From assembly GCA_036525185.1 (NCBI GenBank), contig DATDAW010000054.1:8484-72483 (forward strand): a DNA stretch of 64,000 bases, read 5' to 3'. Of the stretch, positions 9,323-20,748 are shown piece after piece (positions within the stretch are counted from its first letter, which is position 1; each line of letters starts with the position of its first letter). A program made the position numbers and the translations under genes. The stretch is from DATDAW01 sp036525185 (GTDB taxonomy: Bacteria > Verrucomicrobiota > Verrucomicrobiia > Chthoniobacterales > DASVRZ01). The notes under the pieces are model-generated. The model was not told the origin of the DNA. It did not search any database and worked only from the letters and a program-made list of their open reading frames with translations.

Positions 9323-10438
9323 GTGACTTTTGCCGAACTTTACCGCCGCACCGATCTTCCAGATTCCGCTCTTTTGCGGAAATTTTCCGCGTTGCTGGAG
9401 TCGAAAACGGACTCCGAGCTCGAAGCCATGGCCGTCGAAAGCGCCACGCTTACCGCGCGCAATTTCGGGAAGGCCATCCGGCTGTTCGCCCCGATTTATC
9501 TCTCGAACGAATGCATCAACACGTGCGCGTATTGCGGATTTTCACGGGATAATCCGATCGTTCGTGTGACGCTCGAAGTTGAGCAGGTCGCAGCTGAGAC
9601 GCGGTATCTGGCGCAAGAGGGATTTCGCAGCATTCTACTCGTGGCGGGTGAGCATCCGAAGTTCGTCTCGAACGGTTATCTGGAACGTTGCATCCGGCGT
9701 TTGTGCGAAGAGATTCCTTCCATTTCACTCGAAGTCGCTCCCATGGAAACGGAGGAATACATCCCGATGGTCGCAGCAGGCGCCGAGGGGTTGGTTGTCT
9801 ACCAGGAGACCTATCATCGCCAGACGTATGCCGCGTTGCACCTTGCCGGGCCGAAGAAAAATTTCGATTGGCGGCTGGAATGTCCCGAGCGTGCGTATGC
9901 CGCTGGTTTTCGCCGGATCGGGATCGGCGCACTTTACGGCCTTTACGAGTGGAAATACGAAGCCATGGCGCTGGCACGGCATCTGGAGTTTTTGCTGCGG
10001 CACTGCTGGAAAGCTCAATTTACTGTGTCGCTGCCCCGGATGCGTCCAGCGGCGGGTGGCTTTAAACCGAAATACAGCCTGCCCGATCGCGACTACGTTC
10101 AGCTTTTGTGCGCGTTGCGGATTTGTTTTCCGCAGGTCGGGATCGTGCTGAGCACACGTGAAACGCCCGCGCTGCGCGACGCGCTTATCCCTCTGGGCGT
10201 GACGATGATGAGCGCGGGAAGCCACACGGAACCGGGGGGGTACACGGGACAAGGAAAGGAAGCGCTGCACCTCACCGTGAAAGGGCGGGTGGTCGCTGAG
10301 ACTGGAGGGGCTGAGGCTGCGACGGGACAGTTCGATATCGCTGACGAGCGTTCTCCAAAGGAAATTGCAGGTCTTTTGCGCAGTCGCGGTTTTGAAGCTG
10401 TCTGGAAAGATTGGGATCAAGCGATTTTAGGATCATGA
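9323..10438 (+). CDS. thiH: 2-iminoacetate synthase ThiH (radical SAM)
   Basis: ThiH cleaves tyrosine with a 5'-deoxyadenosyl radical to give dehydroglycine for the thiazole ring of thiamine. The 371-residue protein has the radical-SAM cluster motif CINTCAYC with Cys64, Cys68 and Cys71, and the C-terminal biotin/thiamine-synthesis-associated region (MSAGSHTEPGGY). Length agrees with the family. The start is the GTG at 9323; MTFAELY follows in the expected register. The stop overlaps the start of thiS (ATGA at 10435-10438), so the two are translationally coupled. thiG is not in the window. Related enzymes (MqnE/CofH, HydG) differ in neighbours; the thiS partner supports ThiH. Confidence 0.92.
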   Translation: MTFAELYRRTDLPDSALLRKFSALLESKTDSELEAMAVESATLTARNFGKAIRLFAPIYLSNECINTCAYCGFSRDNPIVRVTLEVEQVAAETRYLAQEGFRSILLVAGEHPKFVSNGYLERCIRRLCEEIPSISLEVAPMETEEYIPMVAAGAEGLVVYQETYHRQTYAALHLAGPKKNFDWRLECPERAYAAGFRRIGIGALYGLYEWKYEAMALARHLEFLLRHCWKAQFTVSLPRMRPAAGGFKPKYSLPDRDYVQLLCALRICFPQVGIVLSTRETPALRDALIPLGVTMMSAGSHTEPGGYTGQGKEALHLTVKGRVVAETGGAEAATGQFDIADERSPKEIAGLLRSRGFEAVWKDWDQAILGS

Positions 10439-10638
10439 TCCCGCTTGAACTCAATGGCGAACCTTGCGATGTCCCGGAAAATCTCACGATTTCCGATCTT
10501 CTCGCGCACCTCGGCCTGACCGGGCAGCCGCTTCTCGTCGAGCAAAATGGCATCGCGCTGTTCAAGAATGAGTGGGCGGAAAAACCGGTGAATGCCGGGG
10601 ACAAAATCGAGCTGATCCGGGTAGTGGCTGGGGGTTAG
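10435..10638 (+). CDS. thiS: Sulfur carrier protein ThiS
   Basis: This 67-residue ubiquitin-fold protein carries thiocarboxylate sulfur to the thiazole synthase ThiG. It begins MIPLELNGEPCDVPENLT and ends VVAGG, the Gly-Gly tail that is adenylated and thiolated. The ATG at 10435 overlaps the thiH stop by four bases and is preferred over an earlier in-frame ATG that would lie inside thiH. Size and tail are diagnostic. Confidence 0.94.
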   Translation: MIPLELNGEPCDVPENLTISDLLAHLGLTGQPLLVEQNGIALFKNEWAEKPVNAGDKIELIRVVAGG

Positions 10639-10654
10639 CCGACGAAAATCGGCT
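10637..10654. terminator. Hairpin after thiS, possible terminator
   Basis: AGCCGA (10637-10642) and TCGGCT (10649-10654) form a 6-bp stem with loop CGAAAA right at the thiS stop codon. A weak pyrimidine tract with TTCTTTT follows about 15 nt later. It would end the thiHS transcript. The stem is short and the T-run is not directly adjacent, so this is tentative. Confidence 0.4.
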
Positions 10655-10800
10655 GGGAAAGCCCTTCTTTTGCCCATCCTTGATGTCTTTAGTTGCTTGG
10701 TGTTAATCAACCTTGGTCGCCGGATTCAAAGCTCAGGAACATGCAGGCGGCGGCCTTTGCGAGAGCGGCTTGACGCTCGTCTACCTTTTGCCTTTCCCAT

Positions 10801-12648
10801 ATGTCCCGGATTCCCGAAGAAACCCTTGAGCAAATTGCTGCGGCGAACGACATCGTCGAAGTAATTGGCTCCTATTTTCCATTGAAACGGGTGGGATCGG
10901 TGTGGCGGGCGTTGTGCCCGTTTCACTCGGAGAAAACGCCGTCGTTCCATGTTAATCAGGCGCGGCAGTCGTATCACTGTTTTGGGTGTGGCGCGGGCGG
11001 CTCAGTCTTCCGGTTCATCATGGCGTATGAGAATCTGGATTTTGTTTCCGCCGTGAAGCGGCTTGCTGAGCGTGCGGGGATCCCCCTCGTGGAGGAAGCC
11101 GTTACTGCTGAAGAAGATGCGCGGCTCCGCATGCGGAAACGGCTCCTCTCTTTGCACAAGGAAGCAGCCGATTGGTTTCACCGGAATCTCCTGCGGATAA
11201 CCGCTGCCGCTCACGCTCGCGACTACCTGAAAGGACGGGGTTTCAACAAAGACATCGCTGTTCGTTGGACCCTCGGTTACGCGCCGGATTCATGGGATGC
11301 GTTTGGCCATTTCGCCCAGGAACGGGGTTTTACCATTCAGGAAATCGTTGCCAGCGGCCTTGTCTCAATTCGTGAAGACGCCAATCCGCAAACTGGCGCG
11401 CGGCGGGATCATTCGCAATTTTACGACCGCTTTCGGGACCGGCTTATGTTCCCGATCCGGAATGACTACGGCGAAGTCATCGCGTTCAGCGGAAGAGTCT
11501 TAGGGCAGGCGGACGCGGCAAAATACGTCAACTCGCCGGAGACGATGCTTTTCACCAAAGGCAACGTCCTGTTTGGATTGCATGCCAGTAAACGGGACCT
11601 CATCAACGCGAAAACAGCCATCGTTTGCGAAGGTCAGATCGATCTCATCAGTGCGTTCGAGGCCGGGGTAAAGAACGTCGTCGCGCCGCAGGGGACCGCG
11701 TTCACGGAAAAACAGGCGTCAATGTTGAGACGGTTTGTTGAGGAAGTGGTGCTGTGCTTCGACGCCGACGCTGCCGGGGAGAAAGCGGCTGAACGCTCGC
11801 TTGCACCGTTGCTGGATCAAGGGTTGTTGGTGCGGGTTGCAACAATGCCTCCAGGCGAGGATCCGGATTCACTGATCCGGGGCAGGGGACCGGCCGCGTT
11901 CCGGGAGATCATCGATCGCAGTCCCAACTTTTTCGATTATCAGGTCGCCCGGCTGGCATCAGATGCCGACACAAGGGCGCGGCAGGTGTTTGCGCGAAAA
12001 ATGGCCGGCTTTATTGTTCTCATTGAGGATCCGGTCCAGCGGGAAGACGCGATCGCCAAGACGGTTTCCCGGCTGGGGATTCTGCGCTCGGATTTCGAGA
12101 GAATGCTGCCGCGGAAAACGTATTCATCGGTACCACTTGCGCCTCAGGAACCGGTTGGCGAGACTGGGCTGGCATTCGAACCTCCGACTCACACCATGCG
12201 CATGCTTTGCCTGCTGACTCTCCGCAGCGTGTCGCTTCGCAGACGCCTCCGCCAGCAGCCATGGCGCGCGCTTCTTGGCGATCAGGCAGGAGCGGATTTG
12301 CTTGAGAGACTCATTGCGTGCAATGTCGATACCGATGACAACTCAGCCGACCCAGGTTTTGCGGCCTTTCTCGCTACGCTTGACCAATCCCAGGAAGCCT
12401 ACGTCACCCGACTTCTTTCCGAAAAATTTCCGGACGACGTTAATACAACTGCCGAGGTCTTCTGGCGCGATTTCGTCGAACAGCAAATCTCAAAAAAGCT
12501 GCGACAGACCGACTTCAAAATCACAGCTGCAGTCGCCGAGGGCTTGCCGCTCGACCATTTACAACTTCAGAGGAAAGAAACCCTTGACCTCAAAAATCTC
12601 TTCACTGATATTCCGCGACCTTCCGGCCCGCCGGATGACCCGTTCTAG
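10801..12648 (+). CDS. dnaG: DNA primase DnaG
   Basis: DnaG makes RNA primers at the replication fork. The N-terminal CHC2 zinc-binding domain is intact, with Cys39, His42, Cys60 and Cys63 (CPFH and HCFGCGAGG). The catalytic core follows, with a TOPRIM fold: VCEGQIDLISA, and LCFDADAAGEKAA as the metal-binding acidic motif. The C-terminal third (about 430-615) is the helicase-interaction region and is poorly conserved, as usual. At 615 residues the length is normal. The ATG at 10801 gives MSRIPEETLEQIAAANDIV, the standard start. rpoD follows 45 nt after the stop, as in the classical macromolecular synthesis operon, but rpsU is not present upstream. Confidence 0.96.
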   Translation: MSRIPEETLEQIAAANDIVEVIGSYFPLKRVGSVWRALCPFHSEKTPSFHVNQARQSYHCFGCGAGGSVFRFIMAYENLDFVSAVKRLAERAGIPLVEEAVTAEEDARLRMRKRLLSLHKEAADWFHRNLLRITAAAHARDYLKGRGFNKDIAVRWTLGYAPDSWDAFGHFAQERGFTIQEIVASGLVSIREDANPQTGARRDHSQFYDRFRDRLMFPIRNDYGEVIAFSGRVLGQADAAKYVNSPETMLFTKGNVLFGLHASKRDLINAKTAIVCEGQIDLISAFEAGVKNVVAPQGTAFTEKQASMLRRFVEEVVLCFDADAAGEKAAERSLAPLLDQGLLVRVATMPPGEDPDSLIRGRGPAAFREIIDRSPNFFDYQVARLASDADTRARQVFARKMAGFIVLIEDPVQREDAIAKTVSRLGILRSDFERMLPRKTYSSVPLAPQEPVGETGLAFEPPTHTMRMLCLLTLRSVSLRRRLRQQPWRALLGDQAGADLLERLIACNVDTDDNSADPGFAAFLATLDQSQEAYVTRLLSEKFPDDVNTTAEVFWRDFVEQQISKKLRQTDFKITAAVAEGLPLDHLQLQRKETLDLKNLFTDIPRPSGPPDDPF

Positions 12649-12693
12649 TAAAGGATGGGCAGTTTGTTGATCATAAAGAGCGTTACGCTGGTT

Positions 12694-14661
<1,968 letters not shown>

Positions 14662-14701
14662 AAGGGCTAAGGCGTTCCTGCCTTGTCCGAAACATTGATA
14701 G

Positions 14702-14722
14702 GGCGGTTTCGATGAAGCCGCC
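14702..14722. terminator. Hairpin between rpoD and nuoL
   Basis: GGCGGTTTC (14702-14710) pairs with GAAGCCGCC (14714-14722) through nine pairs including one G-T, with a three-base loop. It lies 40 nt after the rpoD stop and has no T-run, so it may act as a rho-assisted or processing hairpin; a terminator role is only likely from position. Confidence 0.35.
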
Positions 14723-14810
14723 GAGACGAAAAGAGGCTCGAAGGCTTCTCATCGTTTAAATTTCATTTACAGGTTGCTCTGCGTGCCCTATTTCGGACAC
14801 GCATTTCCCC

Positions 14811-16604
14811 ATGAGCACTCTCCCCTGGACCGTCCTGTTCACACCGCTGGTCGCTGCAACGATCATTGCGTTGGTGACCAGACCCATAAAGACGCTTTCC
14901 GCGGGTATTTCCGTCCTCGCAGTGGCGATTTCGTTCGTGGGCAGTGTCATCTTGTTTTTCCAGCCCGATCATGCGGCGGATACGCAGTTCATGTGGCTGA
15001 ATCTGCCGCAGCTTCGAGTTCCGTTCGGCGTAACGATCAGTGAATTGGAAAAACTGATGCTGCTGGTCGTAAGCGGCATCGGCCTGCTCATTCACATTTA
15101 CTCGCTGGGCTACATGAAAGATGACACCGGGAAGTCGAGGTATTTCGCCGGGCTGTCGCTCTTCATTTTTTCGATGCTGGGCATCGTGCTGGCCAACAAT
15201 TTCGTGATGATGTTCATCTGCTGGGAGCTGGTCGGCGTAAGTTCATACTTGCTCATTGGCCACTGGTTTGAACGTCCAGCGGCTGCTGAGGCAGCGAAAA
15301 AGGCGTTCCTGGTAAATCGCATTGGCGATTTCGGTTTCATGCTTGGCATTTTGATGGTGTGGCTGGCGACGGGGTCTGTGGTGTTTTCCGAGATCGCTCC
15401 GAAATGGGCCGGCCTGAATCTGCCAGGCTGGTTCCTGACTCTTTCGACGCTTGGCATCTTTGCCGGCGCGGTAGGAAAAAGTGCGCAGGTTCCTCTGCAT
15501 GTGTGGCTTCCGGACGCTATGGAAGGTCCGACACCGGTCTCGGCCCTAATTCACGCGGCGACGATGGTGGCGGCGGGTGTATTCATGCTGGCAAAGACGT
15601 TTTTTTTGTTTGTCCCTGCGCACACGACGCTGGACATCATCATGTGGATTGGAATCGCCACCGCGGTTTTGGCAGCACTCATGGCGACCCAGCAGGATGA
15701 CATCAAACGGATCCTGGCCTATTCGACGCTTTCACAGCTGGGTTACATGATCTGCGCGATCGGGTTGTCGGCGCCGGCCGTGGGAATGTTTCACCTTTTC
15801 ACCCACGCTTCGTTTAAGGCGCTGCTTTTCCTTGGGGCGGGATCGGTCATCCATTCCCTCCATCATGAGCAGAACATCTGGAACATGGGAGGCGTTGGGA
15901 AGAAAATGCCGATCACGTTCGTAACATTTACGATCGCGACAGCGGCACTGACGGGTGTGCCGTTTTTGAGCGGCTTTTTTTCGAAAGATGCGATCATCGG
16001 GGCGGCGTTTGAGCACAACAAAGGGGTCTTTATGCTCGCCGTGTTCGTGGCGGCACTGACTTCGTATTACATGTTCCGTCTCTGGCTGGTGACGTTCTTC
16101 GGTAAACCCCGTGGCCACGGAGCGGAGCACGCGCATGAATCCCCGCTCGTAATGACTGTGCCTCTGGTGCTGCTGGCGATCCTCTCGGTGATCGCCGGTT
16201 ACCCGTTTGTCATTAAACATTTGCTGAAATTGCCGGAGGAACACGCCCCCGCGATCGTGCCCATTCTGGCGGTATCGGCGTTCCTCGTCGGTCTGATTGC
16301 CGCTGTCCTGCTCTATAAAGGTCGCGAGAAGGACCCGATCGAAATTCGCCTTTTCGCCAACAAATTCTACATCGACGAAGCCTATGCCGCGCTGGTCAAA
16401 AGCACGCAGGACGCTGCGGCGTCGATCAGTGCGTTTATCGACAAATGGGTGCTTGACGCGCTGCTTGTCCGTTGGATCGCGGCGGGTGGCGTATGGGTCA
16501 CTGGGTATGTCCTTCGTTTTCTGCAATACGGCAACATTCAGGCTTACGCGATTCTCTTCGGCGCGGGCGTCGTGGCGCTGCTCTACTTTGTGATTTTTGC
16601 GTGA
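14811..16604 (+). CDS. nuoL: NADH-quinone oxidoreductase subunit L
   Basis: NuoL is the distal proton-pumping antiporter-like subunit of complex I in the inner membrane. The 597-residue protein is almost wholly hydrophobic, with the conserved core FICWELVGVSSYLLIGHW, the segment VGKSAQVPLHVWLPDAMEGPTPVSALIHAAT, given here in parts as GKSAQVPLHVWLPDAM and GPTPVSALIHAATM, and the Lys/His-bearing transmembrane helices that follow. It has the long C-terminal lateral helix region. nuoM and nuoN follow directly. No nuoA-K genes lie upstream; the preceding gene is rpoD, so the rest of complex I must be encoded elsewhere. Confidence 0.96.
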   Translation: MSTLPWTVLFTPLVAATIIALVTRPIKTLSAGISVLAVAISFVGSVILFFQPDHAADTQFMWLNLPQLRVPFGVTISELEKLMLLVVSGIGLLIHIYSLGYMKDDTGKSRYFAGLSLFIFSMLGIVLANNFVMMFICWELVGVSSYLLIGHWFERPAAAEAAKKAFLVNRIGDFGFMLGILMVWLATGSVVFSEIAPKWAGLNLPGWFLTLSTLGIFAGAVGKSAQVPLHVWLPDAMEGPTPVSALIHAATMVAAGVFMLAKTFFLFVPAHTTLDIIMWIGIATAVLAALMATQQDDIKRILAYSTLSQLGYMICAIGLSAPAVGMFHLFTHASFKALLFLGAGSVIHSLHHEQNIWNMGGVGKKMPITFVTFTIATAALTGVPFLSGFFSKDAIIGAAFEHNKGVFMLAVFVAALTSYYMFRLWLVTFFGKPRGHGAEHAHESPLVMTVPLVLLAILSVIAGYPFVIKHLLKLPEEHAPAIVPILAVSAFLVGLIAAVLLYKGREKDPIEIRLFANKFYIDEAYAALVKSTQDAAASISAFIDKWVLDALLVRWIAAGGVWVTGYVLRFLQYGNIQAYAILFGAGVVALLYFVIFA

Positions 16605-16614
16605 ACCAACGGAT

Positions 16615-18090
16615 ATGAACGTCCTTCTACATCTTATCGTTTTGCTGCCGCTGATGGCTGCGATTGCCATCATCGCAGGTGCGCCTGCGCGTAAGACATC
16701 GCTTTTCGCGGCGATCGCCGCGCTGGTTTTGAGCGTCGTCACCGCCTTCGCCTACGCGAAGACGCCGGGCGGATTTCAGTTCCAGAGTTCTTTCCCGGTG
16801 ATTGCGGATTGGGATCTGAAATATTTCCTTGGAGTCGATGGCTTGAGTCTCGCGATGGTGCTGCTGTCCGCCATCGTGACGGTCAGCGCAGTTTGGATGA
16901 CGCCGAAGTTGGAGAAGCACGAAAATTCCTTCTACGCCTGTCTGCTTTTCATTTCAGCTGGAGCGATCGGAGCATTCTTGTCGCTGGATTTGTTCTTTTT
17001 CTACGCATTTCATGAGCTGGCGCTGATTCCCACGTTCCTGCTCATTGGCATTTGGGGCAGCGGCGAACGGCAGCTCGCGGCGTGGAAAGTGACCACTTAC
17101 CTCGCATTCGGCAGCATAGTTCTGCTCATCGGACTGCTTGGCCTTTATTTGGCGTTTCCGCCGGATGCACGGACGTTTGATATTCCGAAGCTGTATGCGC
17201 TGGCTGAGGCTGGAAATGTTTTCCCTGCGAAATGGGTTTTCCCCGTGCTGCTTTTCGGCTTCGGGACGCTGGTTTCGCTGTTTCCCTTCCACACGTGGGC
17301 GCCGCAAGCGTATGCTTGTGCGCCGGCACCTGCGGCGATGCTGCATGCCGGGGTCTTAAAGAAATTCGGCCTGTATGGATTGCTTCGTGTTGCGGTGCCG
17401 CTCATTCCGGCCGGCATCGAATCGTGGAGCTGGCTGATTCTGGCGCTGCTCATCGGCAATATCCTGTATGTCGGGCTGGCGACCATTTCGCAGAAGCAGC
17501 TCGATCTAACATTGGGCTACGCGAGCGTGATGCACATGGGCTACATTTTTCTCGGCATCGTGAGCATGAACGCGACGGGCTTTAATGGTGCGGCGTTGAT
17601 GATGTTCGCGCACGGCCTGATGATCGCCGCCCTTTTTGCACTTAGCGGTGTCATTCGGGAAAAAACCGGCACGCTGGATTACGTTGACTTGGGCGGGCTG
17701 GGCCAAAGGGCTCCAACATTGATGTTCGCTTTCGGGATCGTAACGTTCGCGTCGATCGGGCTGCCCGGATTCGGCAATTTCGCTTCGGAAGTGCTTGTCT
17801 TTTTCGGCGGATTCAGCGGGGGCGGCGCGAAGGTAGGGCCGTTCACTCTGTATCAAATCACAACGATCATTGCACTTTGGGGTGTTGTTATGTCGGCCGT
17901 TTTTATGCTGCGGGCGTTCCGGCAGATTTTCTTCGGCAACTTGATGTCGCGCTGGGATGAGATTGGAGACATTTCCCTGGGCGCCAAGATTCCGGTCGCG
18001 ATTCTCACGGCGGGGCTGGTTCTTTTCGGGCTGTGTCCTCAGATCTTTCTGAATTTTGTCGGCCCCAGTCTCCTGACGCTTCTTCGCTAA
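16615..18090 (+). CDS. nuoM: NADH-quinone oxidoreductase subunit M
   Basis: NuoM is a second antiporter-like proton-pumping subunit of complex I. The ATG at 16615 (MNVLLHLIVLLPLM), ten bases after the nuoL stop, is preferred over an upstream in-frame start inside nuoL. Conserved features are FYAFHELALIPTFLLIGIWG with the essential Glu in a transmembrane helix, and PFHTWAPQAYACAPAPAAML for the quinone/proton channel region. At 491 residues it is a normal length with about 14 membrane segments. It sits in the nuoLMN cluster. Confidence 0.96.
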   Translation: MNVLLHLIVLLPLMAAIAIIAGAPARKTSLFAAIAALVLSVVTAFAYAKTPGGFQFQSSFPVIADWDLKYFLGVDGLSLAMVLLSAIVTVSAVWMTPKLEKHENSFYACLLFISAGAIGAFLSLDLFFFYAFHELALIPTFLLIGIWGSGERQLAAWKVTTYLAFGSIVLLIGLLGLYLAFPPDARTFDIPKLYALAEAGNVFPAKWVFPVLLFGFGTLVSLFPFHTWAPQAYACAPAPAAMLHAGVLKKFGLYGLLRVAVPLIPAGIESWSWLILALLIGNILYVGLATISQKQLDLTLGYASVMHMGYIFLGIVSMNATGFNGAALMMFAHGLMIAALFALSGVIREKTGTLDYVDLGGLGQRAPTLMFAFGIVTFASIGLPGFGNFASEVLVFFGGFSGGGAKVGPFTLYQITTIIALWGVVMSAVFMLRAFRQIFFGNLMSRWDEIGDISLGAKIPVAILTAGLVLFGLCPQIFLNFVGPSLLTLLR

Positions 18091-18099
18091 TTGCTCCCA

Positions 18100-19539
18100 A
18101 TGATCCAGCCGATTCTCCTCGAACCCATCGTCCTGTTTATTGGGCTTTTAATTCTGCTGCTTGAGGCATTCGTCCCGTCACCGGATCGCAAGCAATTCGC
18201 CTTTCTCGGAATCTGGGGTCTTGCCGGAGTTCTGGCACTCACGTTTTTCACGTCGAAAATCACTCCCGACGAAGGGTTTTATGCCACTGATTCGCTGGCT
18301 ATCTTCTTCAAACAGATCATTCTCGTCACGACCATCGTCGTGCTGATTATGAGCCTCGAATTCTCCGGCACGTTGCAGCAACTGGTCCCTGCGGCAAAAC
18401 CTGGAGCTGGGCTCGGAGAGTTTTACGCGTTGCCGATTTTTGCATGTGCCGGGCTGATGTGGATGGCTTCCGCGAACGATTTCATCCAAATCTTTGTGTC
18501 GCTCGAGTTGGTGACCATCACGTTTTACGTCCTCGTCAGTTATCTGCGCAAGTCCCGCTCTTCTCTGGAAGCAGGTGTCAAATACCTCATCCTTGGAGCG
18601 CTTTCGACGGGAATTTTAGTCTATGGCATCACGTGGATTTTCGGGGTGACCGGTCAGACGAACCTCGCTTTGGTTGGCCAGGAAGCGGCAAAACTGGATC
18701 CGAAGAGTCACACGGCGCTGCTGTTTGGAATCGTGTTGGTGCTCATTGGGCTCGGCTTCAAAGTCGCCGCTGCACCATTTCAATTCTGGGTGCCGGACGT
18801 ATATCAAGGCGCGCCATCGCCTGTGACCGCATTCCTGTCGGTCGGATCGAAAGCCGCGGGATTTATTGTGCTGATACGATTCCTGCTGGCGATATTGCCC
18901 GTGCCCGGCATCGGGACAAAAGTGGCCACCGGCGTGTCGATTCTAGCATTTTGCACGCTGATCTACGGCAATTTTGCGGCTTTGCCGCAGACCAATTTGA
19001 AGCGGCTGCTCGCGTATTCGAGCATTGCTCATGCGGGATATCTGCTCATTGCCGCGACGGTTTTGACATCGGCGGGCGCAGTCGAAGCGATCGCTGTTTA
19101 TCTCGCGGCTTATCTCGTGATGACGCTTCTGAGCTTCCTCGTTCTCATCGTTGCCACTGCCAGACTCGAAGGCGACGACATCTCGCATTTCAACGGACTC
19201 GGCAGGAAATCGCCGGTTCTCGCTTTCGGGATGCTCGTGGCGATGATCTCCCTTGCTGGTGTGCCGTTTACAGCTGGATTCATCGGCAAATTTCTGATCT
19301 TTAAGGTCGCAATCGAGTCGCATCTTTGGTGGCTGGTTGGTCTCGGAGCCATTTCCGTTGCGTGTGGGTTTTACTATTACCTCAAGGTCGTGAAAGCTAT
19401 GTATTGGCAGCCAGCGACTGGTGATATGCCTGGCTTTCAGGTGTCCGCTCTCGCGAAAGGGACCATTGGAGTTGCAGTGGCGGCCATTTTCATTCTCGGC
19501 GTCTATCCCCAGCCGCTTTTGAACCTGCTGGCGCGATAA
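18100..19539 (+). CDS. nuoN: NADH-quinone oxidoreductase subunit N
   Basis: NuoN is the third antiporter-like subunit of complex I. The ATG at 18100 (MIQPILLEPIVLF) is ten bases after the nuoM stop; a TTG three codons earlier is possible. Family motifs include FVSLELVTITFYVLVSYLRK, YLILGALSTGILVYGI and PFQFWVPDVYQGAPSPVTAF. At 479 residues the length is typical. It is the last gene of the cluster; the following ~200 bp hold no gene or clear terminator. Confidence 0.96.
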   Translation: MIQPILLEPIVLFIGLLILLLEAFVPSPDRKQFAFLGIWGLAGVLALTFFTSKITPDEGFYATDSLAIFFKQIILVTTIVVLIMSLEFSGTLQQLVPAAKPGAGLGEFYALPIFACAGLMWMASANDFIQIFVSLELVTITFYVLVSYLRKSRSSLEAGVKYLILGALSTGILVYGITWIFGVTGQTNLALVGQEAAKLDPKSHTALLFGIVLVLIGLGFKVAAAPFQFWVPDVYQGAPSPVTAFLSVGSKAAGFIVLIRFLLAILPVPGIGTKVATGVSILAFCTLIYGNFAALPQTNLKRLLAYSSIAHAGYLLIAATVLTSAGAVEAIAVYLAAYLVMTLLSFLVLIVATARLEGDDISHFNGLGRKSPVLAFGMLVAMISLAGVPFTAGFIGKFLIFKVAIESHLWWLVGLGAISVACGFYYYLKVVKAMYWQPATGDMPGFQVSALAKGTIGVAVAAIFILGVYPQPLLNLLAR

Positions 19540-19747
19540 ACGAACAGCGGCAATCGGGGCTCCGTTACCTTTGCCGTCTGCGTCGTTTCGATCCCCATAC
19601 ATGGTCGCGAGTGGGGACGGCGAGTGGGGAGGCGCAGGTGGTGCCATTCGTCAGCTTTACTTTGAATGGAACCAACGGCTCTGCTTTGACAAGCGCGCGA
19701 ACCGGGGTCAACCATCGGTGAAGGCGTAATATTTTCCGAATTCAGCG

Positions 19748-20659
19748 TTAAACCAGCAGTAGCCACACGGTTCGCGCCCCTTCACCTGCGGGGAAATCGG
19801 GCAGCGCTTCTGTGTAATGCAGTTTTCCCTGACGGGCCGCGACTCGAAGCTCACTGCGGGTGATTCGCTGAAGCAGGAAAGTGTCGATCCGGGTGCAGTT
19901 CGTCGAAAGCAGGATCGCCGCCCCAGGCGCGGCAAGCTGCAGTCCGAGCCGCAACAGATCCGTAAGATTCTCTTCTGCCTGAAAGCGTTTTCCCTTTGCT
20001 CCACGGGAAAAAGTCGGTGGATCGAGGATGATCGCGTCGAAAAGCTCCTTTTTCCGGATCAATCGCGGCAGGACTTCCAGCACGTCGTCTGCGATGAATT
20101 TGTGACCGGCCAAATCCAGCCCATTTAATCCGAAATTCGCTTTTCCTCGCGTCAGGGATTTGCCGGAAAGATCGATACTCACCGTTTCTGCACCCGATAG
20201 CGCGGCGACAACTGAAAAAGAGCAGGTATATGAAAACGTATTGAGCACTCGCCGCGCACAGCGCTTTTGCAGGAACGACCGGTTGGCTCGCTGGTCGATG
20301 AAAAGCCCCACCGAGTATCCCGCTGAAAAATCGATCCCGTAACGGACGTAATTTTCACTGACGACGGTTTCGAGTGATTTTTCCGCGTCCCCGCGGATGA
20401 GCACGGGCGATATTCGGTCCGTATTCTGTTTCGCCAGAAATCGCGCGAAAACGCGATCCGCTGTCAATGCCGATTGGGCACACCATTCGTCCAGATTCGC
20501 TAAAATCTCGTCTCGCACGGCGTCCGTCTTGTGCGAAACGAGAACGACATCTCCCAATCGTTCCGCCCAGGCGCCGGCTTCTGAAAAAATCCGGTGCGCG
20601 TCCGTTCCAACAGCAGCAAATTCCGCGACGAGATCGGGTGGAATCCAGTGGCGGAGCAT
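19748..20659 (-). CDS. Class I SAM-dependent RNA methyltransferase (RlmI/RlmK-like)
   Basis: The C-terminal Rossmann domain has a SAM-binding stretch VLNTFSYTCSFSVVAALSGA and an acidic SVDLS-type strand end (VSIDLSGKSL). The catalytic-type motif is DAIILDPPTFSRGAKGK, where the DPPxF form is typical of RlmI/RlmK-like enzymes that methylate cytosine or guanine in 23S rRNA. At about 303 residues it is shorter than RlmI because the PUA domain is absent. GGGAG (minus strand, 20666-20670) lies 6 nt before the ATG at 20657-20659 but directly abuts the ATG at 20663-20665, so the inner ATG is the better start. The gene stands alone. The RNA target is unknown. Confidence 0.82.
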   Translation of the reverse strand: MLRHWIPPDLVAEFAAVGTDAHRIFSEAGAWAERLGDVVLVSHKTDAVRDEILANLDEWCAQSALTADRVFARFLAKQNTDRISPVLIRGDAEKSLETVVSENYVRYGIDFSAGYSVGLFIDQRANRSFLQKRCARRVLNTFSYTCSFSVVAALSGAETVSIDLSGKSLTRGKANFGLNGLDLAGHKFIADDVLEVLPRLIRKKELFDAIILDPPTFSRGAKGKRFQAEENLTDLLRLGLQLAAPGAAILLSTNCTRIDTFLLQRITRSELRVAARQGKLHYTEALPDFPAGEGARTVWLLLV

Positions 20660-20671
20660 GTTCATCTCCCG

Positions 20672-20727
20672 ATCGTAATCCTACTCCGACGCGCAATCGT
20701 AATCTTTTTTGAGACGGAGATTACGAT
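20672..20727. repeat. ATCGTAATC repeat cluster with inverted copy
   Basis: ATCGTAATC occurs at 20672-20680 and 20696-20704, and as its complement GATTACGAT at 20719-20727. The last two could form a 9-bp hairpin with a T-rich loop. The cluster lies just upstream of the methyltransferase start and after the 5'-3' end of the Old Yellow Enzyme gene, and probably derives from a simple repeat of the CGTAAT type. Confidence 0.55.
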
Positions 20728-20748
20728 CTAAGGGCGGGAGTGAGAATA

